From Streptomyces griseicoloratus (GTDB lineage Bacteria; Actinomycetota; Actinomycetes; Streptomycetales; Streptomycetaceae), in NCBI RefSeq assembly GCF_014534645.1, contig NZ_JACVQF010000241.1, positions 94,263-158,262 on the forward strand: DNA of 64,000 bases, written 5' to 3'. Under the pieces are notes generated by a model. That model had not been told where the DNA came from and made no database searches. It saw nothing but the letters and a program-made list of their open reading frames with translations. Shown here one piece after another: positions 63,941 through 64,000 of this stretch; positions within the stretch are counted from its first letter, which is position 1; each line of letters begins with the position of its first letter. A program made the translations under genes and the position numbers.

Positions 63941-64000
63941 TCCGTAGCTCAATTGGCAGAGCAGCCGGCTGTTAACCGGCAGGTTACTGGTTCGAGTCCA
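63941..64000 (+). tRNA. tRNA-Asn (GTT), 3' end cut by the window
   Basis: Starts TCCGTAGCTCAATTGGCAGAGC (acceptor and D arm). The anticodon stem GCCGG/CCGGC encloses the loop CTGTTAA with anticodon GTT at 63971-63973, and the T arm begins CTGGTTCGAGTCCA. The last bases of the acceptor stem and any CCA lie outside the window. Confidence 0.95.

Noticed and set aside
63941-64000. Attachment site in the tRNA-Asn gene
   Set aside because: tRNA genes are common integration sites, but no integrase or repeated tRNA 3' end is visible and the 3' half is outside the window.

Overview
The window is chromosomal DNA from a high-GC actinomycete, almost certainly Streptomyces. Third codon positions are nearly always G or C, GTG starts are frequent, terminators are GC-rich perfect hairpins without T runs, and the gene order (recO-uppS, zur-znuBCA, glyS, a secreted chitinase, ppdK, nirBD, nasA, dgt, dnaG, hrdA) matches the conserved core arm known from S. 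coelicolor. I see no insertion sequence, prophage, CRISPR array or large biosynthetic cluster. The window begins inside a LuxR-type regulator gene and ends inside a tRNA-Asn gene.

Layout. 0-10 kb: secreted peptidase-like hydrolase, cupin protein, two small overlapping genes, recO and uppS, then the zinc uptake operon znuA-znuC-znuB-zur, read leftwards from two candidate Zur boxes, and glyS divergent from it. 10-20 kb: chitinase with a DasR-type operator, aldo/keto reductase plus TetR, a membrane protein with a histone-like tail followed by a giant CtpI-like P-type ATPase, a degenerate tandem repeat, a membrane-bound HTH/trefoil protein and a secreted beta-helix protein. 20-32 kb: MFS exporter, dus, a sulfatase-fold membrane enzyme, ppdK (behind a 516-base leader with several perfect palindromes), a Tat-exported PhoX-like phosphatase, an excalibur/LAxTG surface protein, two short-chain dehydrogenases and a TetR regulator. 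32-37 kb: nitrite reduction (FAD oxidoreductase-nirB-nirD) and a TauE-type transporter. 37.6-41.8 kb: a tight three-gene operon of membrane pseudokinase, CHAT caspase-like protease and alpha/beta hydrolase. 42-50 kb: imine reductase-like enzyme with HxlR regulator, sortase with a surface protein, a flavin reductase behind a SoxR box, an M4 metalloprotease, a cyclotransferase and nasA nitrate reductase. 50-64 kb: SanA-like protein, sirohydrochlorin chelatase, dgt, ferredoxin-reductase-like flavoprotein, dnaG, hrdA, a heterodimeric ABC exporter, an FGGY kinase, a small YtxH-like protein and tRNA-Asn.

How the genes work together. Nitrate assimilation is spread over 18 kb: NasA makes nitrite, NirBD reduces it to ammonium, and the CbiX-like chelatase probably provides siroheme for NirB; both nas and nir have GTTAC/GTTTC half-sites of the GlnR type. 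Zinc uptake is self-contained, with its own repressor. Replication and transcription genes (dnaG, hrdA) lie close together, recalling the dnaG-sigma neighbourhood of other bacteria.

The best candidate for an undescribed system is the 37666-41804 operon. A kinase-fold protein that has lost every catalytic motif is anchored in the membrane with a C-terminal beta-rich domain, and is co-transcribed with an intact-looking His/Cys CHAT protease and an intact-looking GHSFG lipase-type hydrolase. This is the architecture expected of a sensor-protease-effector device, but its function is inferred only from domain logic.
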